15,789 bases of DNA from Gemmatimonadota bacterium (GTDB lineage: Bacteria > Gemmatimonadota > Gemmatimonadetes > Longimicrobiales > Gaopeijiaceae), in contig JAUQOX010000041.1 in the NCBI GenBank assembly GCA_030550695.1, positions 1 through 15,789 of the forward strand, read 5' to 3'. The translations under genes and the position numbers were made by a program. Below, in pieces: positions 13,086 to 15,789 of the stretch. The notes under the pieces are model-generated. The model made no database searches. It was given only the letters and a program-made list of their open reading frames with translations, and had not been told where the DNA came from. How positions within the stretch are numbered: the first letter of the stretch is position 1; each line of letters starts with the position of its first letter.

Positions 13086-15789
13086 GGCAAAGAACAAGAA
13101 ACGCCTGGTCATCGTGGAATCCCCGGCCAAGGCCCGGACCCTGTCCCGGTACTTGGGTGAAGGTTACGAAGTGGCGGCGTCGGTAGGCCACGTCCGGGAC
13201 CTCCCCGACAAAGAGCTGGGCGTGGATATCGAGGGCGGTTTCGAGCCCAAGTACGTCACCATCCGGGGCAAGGGGAAGGTGCTCCAGGAACTCCGAGCCC
13301 GGGCCCGCCAGGCGGAAGGGATCATCCTGGCCACCGACCCCGACCGGGAGGGAGAGGCCATCGCTTTCCATGTGGCGGACCATTTGGGCTATCAGAAGGA
13401 TCCGCACCGTTTCCAGCGGGTGACCTTCCACGAGATCACCCCCGAGGCGGTGCGGCGGGCCATGCGCCACCCCACCGGCCTGGACATGCACAAGGTGGAG
13501 GCTCAGCAGGCCCGGCGGATCCTGGACCGCCTCGTGGGCTACCAGGTGAGCCCTTTCCTCTGGAGGCCCATCCGCCCCGGCCTCTCGGCCGGACGGGTCC
13601 AGACCGTCGCTCTCCGCCTCATTACCGAGCGGGAAGACGAGATCGCCGCCTTCCGCTCCGAGGAGTACTGGTCGGTGGTGGCGCTCTTGGAGAAGGACGG
13701 CCAGGCCTTCGAGGCCAAGCTCCACCAGATCGACGGCAAGGCCTTCACCCTCCGCAACGAGGACGAGGCCCGGGGGGTGGTGGAAGAGGTGAAGGGTCTG
13801 CCCTTCGTGGTGACCCACCTGAAGCGGCGGGAGCGGCAAAAGAACCCGGCCGCCCCCTTCACCACCTCCACCCTCCAGCAGGAGGCCGCCAAACGGCTCC
13901 GGTTCTCGGTCCACCGGACCATGACGGTGGCCCAGCGTCTGTACGAAGGGGTAGACTTGGGGCCCCGAGGCACGGTGGGCCTCATCACCTATATGCGGAC
14001 CGACTCCACCCGGGTGGCTCCCTCCGCCGTGGAGGGGGCCAGGAATTGGATCCGGCGGGAGTTCGGCGAACCTTTCCTGGCTCCTTATCCCCGTCTGTAC
14101 CAGGGGAAACAGCAAAAGGGGGCTCAGGAAGCCCACGAGGCCATCCGCCCCACCCAGGTGCACCTCCACCCCGACGAGGTGAGAGCCTACCTTTCTGCGG
14201 ACGAAGCCCAACTTTACGAGCTCATCTGGTTGCGTTTCGTTGCCAGCCAGATGGCCGCAGCGGTCTACGACACCACCACGGCGGATTTCCAGCTTCGGCG
14301 GACACCGGAAAGCCGGTTGTTCCTGTTTCGGGCCACGGGGTCGGTGGTGAAGTTTGCGGGGTTCACCCGACTCTACACGGAAGCTACGGAAGCCGGCGAC
14401 CATCGGCGCCTGGACGACCTGGCCCCCCTTCCCGAACTCCGGGAGGGGGACCGGCCCCTCCTCCGGGAAATCCAGACCCACCAGCATTTCACCCAACCCC
14501 CTCCCCGCTACAGCGAGGCCAGCCTGGTCCGTGAGTTGGAACGCCTGGGGATCGGTCGCCCTTCGACCTATGCCCAGATCATCTCCACCCTTCTGGACCG
14601 CAAATACGTGGAGCTGGAAAAGGGGCGCTTCCGTCCCACCCCCCTGGGCGACACGGTGGCCAAACTCCTGGTGCGCGTTTTCCCCGACATCTTCGATGTG
14701 GCCTTTACGAGCAGGATGGAGGGGGAGCTGGACCGGGTGGAGGAGGGAGAAGTGGGATGGAGGGAGCTCTTGGAGCGCTTCTACCCGTCTTTCCGGGACC
14801 AGCTGGAGCGGGGGGAGGCCCAATCCGGGGAGATCATCAAGGAGATCCTGGAAGCCGCCGGCGAAACCTGCCCCCTCTGCGGCCGGCCCATGCAGGTCCG
14901 GTGGAACCGCTACGGCCGGTTCCTGGGTTGTAGCGCCTACCCCGAATGCCAGGGCACGCGGCCCTTGGATGGCGGCAAGAAGGAGGAACGACTCCTGGGA
15001 ACCGACCCGGCCACGGGCCAGGAGGTCTGGGTCCGGAGCGGTCCCTATGGTCCTTATGTCCAACTGGGGCAGGGGGAGGGGGGAAAGAAACCCAAGCGGG
15101 TAAGCCTTCCCGAGGGGGTGGAGCCGGAAAAGTTGAGTCTTTCCGCCGCGTTGTTCCTCCTTTCCCTACCCCACCCTGTGGGGGTGGACCCCGCCACCGG
15201 CGAGGAGGTCACCCTGGGGATGGGGCGTTTCGGGCCCTACGTCAGGAAAGGCAAGGAGTTCCGGAATCTGAAGGATCCCGCCCTCCTCTTCCAGCTGGAC
15301 CTGGAGGCGGCCCTGAAGCTGTTCGAAACCCCGCCCCAGAGGGAGGTCCTGAAGGAACTGGGGCACGATCCGGCCACGGGCAAGGCCTTGGTGGTCCTGG
15401 ACGGGCGCTACGGCCCTTATGTCACCGACGGCGAAGTGAACGCCAGCCTTCCCAAAGGCGTTCTCCCTGACGAGGTCACCTTGCAAGAAGGGGCTGAGCT
15501 GGTGGCCAAGGCCCGGGCCCGGAGGCGTTGGACCGGGAGGTCCGGGACCAGAATGGGCACCGGCGGGGCCAAGAGAAGGGCACAAGCGGAGACCCCCGAG
15601 GCCGGGACCGCCAAGGCACCGAAGACGGAGGGGGGGGGCGCGGAGGCGCGGACCAGCAAGGGACGGACCGCCAAGGGAGGAGCCAGGAGGGGGGGGACCG
15701 GCCGGAAAAAAGGGGCAGGGGCCGAGGGGAAGGCCAAGTCGGCTGCTTCGAAGGCTTCCTCCCGAGGCGCCGGGAAGGCAGCCCGGCAG
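13078..15789 (+). CDS. topA: DNA topoisomerase I TopA (3' end beyond window)
   Basis: The first 904 codons of type IA topoisomerase, open to the right edge. It cuts one strand to relax negative supercoils. TOPRIM domain: VIVESPAKAR (Glu14, Lys18) and the metal triad in TDPDREGEA (Asp87, Asp89, Glu91). RPGLSAGRVQTVALRLI follows, and the catalytic Tyr305 lies in ITYMRTDSTR. YSEASLVRELERLGIGRPST is the conserved late segment. A four-cysteine zinc ribbon (Cys598, 601, 618, 624) is followed by three Toprim_C-type repeats, each built as TGxE/TGKA ... GPYV. From about residue 818 there is an 87-residue tail of Lys, Arg, Ala, Gly, Ser and Thr. The ATG overlaps the aroK end by eight bases. The true stop lies outside the window. 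Confidence 0.97.
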   Translation, partial: MSRAKNKKRLVIVESPAKARTLSRYLGEGYEVAASVGHVRDLPDKELGVDIEGGFEPKYVTIRGKGKVLQELRARARQAEGIILATDPDREGEAIAFHVADHLGYQKDPHRFQRVTFHEITPEAVRRAMRHPTGLDMHKVEAQQARRILDRLVGYQVSPFLWRPIRPGLSAGRVQTVALRLITEREDEIAAFRSEEYWSVVALLEKDGQAFEAKLHQIDGKAFTLRNEDEARGVVEEVKGLPFVVTHLKRRERQKNPAAPFTTSTLQQEAAKRLRFSVHRTMTVAQRLYEGVDLGPRGTVGLITYMRTDSTRVAPSAVEGARNWIRREFGEPFLAPYPRLYQGKQQKGAQEAHEAIRPTQVHLHPDEVRAYLSADEAQLYELIWLRFVASQMAAAVYDTTTADFQLRRTPESRLFLFRATGSVVKFAGFTRLYTEATEAGDHRRLDDLAPLPELREGDRPLLREIQTHQHFTQPPPRYSEASLVRELERLGIGRPSTYAQIISTLLDRKYVELEKGRFRPTPLGDTVAKLLVRVFPDIFDVAFTSRMEGELDRVEEGEVGWRELLERFYPSFRDQLERGEAQSGEIIKEILEAAGETCPLCGRPMQVRWNRYGRFLGCSAYPECQGTRPLDGGKKEERLLGTDPATGQEVWVRSGPYGPYVQLGQGEGGKKPKRVSLPEGVEPEKLSLSAALFLLSLPHPVGVDPATGEEVTLGMGRFGPYVRKGKEFRNLKDPALLFQLDLEAALKLFETPPQREVLKELGHDPATGKALVVLDGRYGPYVTDGEVNASLPKGVLPDEVTLQEGAELVAKARARRRWTGRSGTRMGTGGAKRRAQAETPEAGTAKAPKTEGGGAEARTSKGRTAKGGARRGGTGRKKGAGAEGKAKSAASKASSRGAGKAARQ

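Noticed and set aside
12793..15063. 756-residue minus-strand open frame opposite topA
   Set aside because: The + strand is certain TopA (TOPRIM, catalytic Tyr, zinc ribbon); the antisense frame shows no motif.
1..15789. CRISPR arrays, tRNA or rRNA genes, insertion sequences, prophage genes
   Set aside because: No regularly spaced repeats, no tRNA-like cloverleaf text, no transposase or integrase, and no abrupt change in composition were seen.

Overview
The window is a GC-rich bacterial stretch (G+C clearly above 60% by eye) with every gene on the + strand. It reads as a type IV pilus (T4P) biogenesis locus followed by housekeeping genes. AMIN-domain PilQ, a complete PilM-N-O-P-Q set and outer-membrane secretin show a diderm organism. 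The layout (H/I/J/K-like minor pseudopilins, pilMNOPQ, a large lipoprotein, long-form aroC, aroK, topA with a basic tail) would suit Gemmatimonadota or a similar non-proteobacterial diderm phylum. That placement is inference with low confidence; no rRNA or other decisive marker is present.

Layout: (1) 1-401 is non-coding as far as I can see. It holds a terminator-like hairpin for a gene left of the window, then a palindrome at 278-293, a sigma-54-like site at 346-361 and a small dyad over the first ribosome binding site. (2) 402-3302 is a compact cassette of four type IV pilin-like minor proteins: FimT/GspH-like, PilV-like, PilW-like and PilX/GspK-like. The first three overlap start-to-stop. 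(3) 3303-3509 is a promoter region with a good sigma-70-type promoter and a second copy of the palindrome. (4) 3510-8248 is pilM-pilN-pilO-pilP-pilQ, tightly packed or overlapping except for about 70 bases before pilP that carry a 24-codon micro-ORF. (5) 8271-11030 is a 919-residue lipoprotein of unknown role with N-terminal Ig-like repeats and a C-terminal beta-propeller-like region, 22 bases behind pilQ. (6) 11031-11298 is a GC-rich gap with a perfect 8-bp hairpin and a candidate promoter. (7) 11299-15789 is aroC-aroK-topA with overlapping starts; topA runs off the right edge.

How it works together: PilM (cytoplasmic, actin-like) binds the N-terminus of PilN. PilN and PilO form the inner-membrane alignment complex, PilP bridges it to the PilQ secretin, and the four minor pseudopilins prime and cap the pilus fibre. 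The lipoprotein is placed to be a surface or secretin-associated partner. The major pilin, the PilB/PilT ATPases, PilC and the PilD peptidase are not in this window. AroC and AroK make chorismate and shikimate-3-phosphate in the aromatic amino acid pathway; TopA relaxes negatively supercoiled DNA.

Most interesting points: the Ig/beta-propeller lipoprotein attached to the pil operon; a near-identical 16-bp palindrome upstream of both pil transcription units; a textbook EF-hand-type calcium loop inside PilQ; a PilP without a lipobox cysteine; and long C or G tracts, including C9 in a pseudopilin leader peptide.
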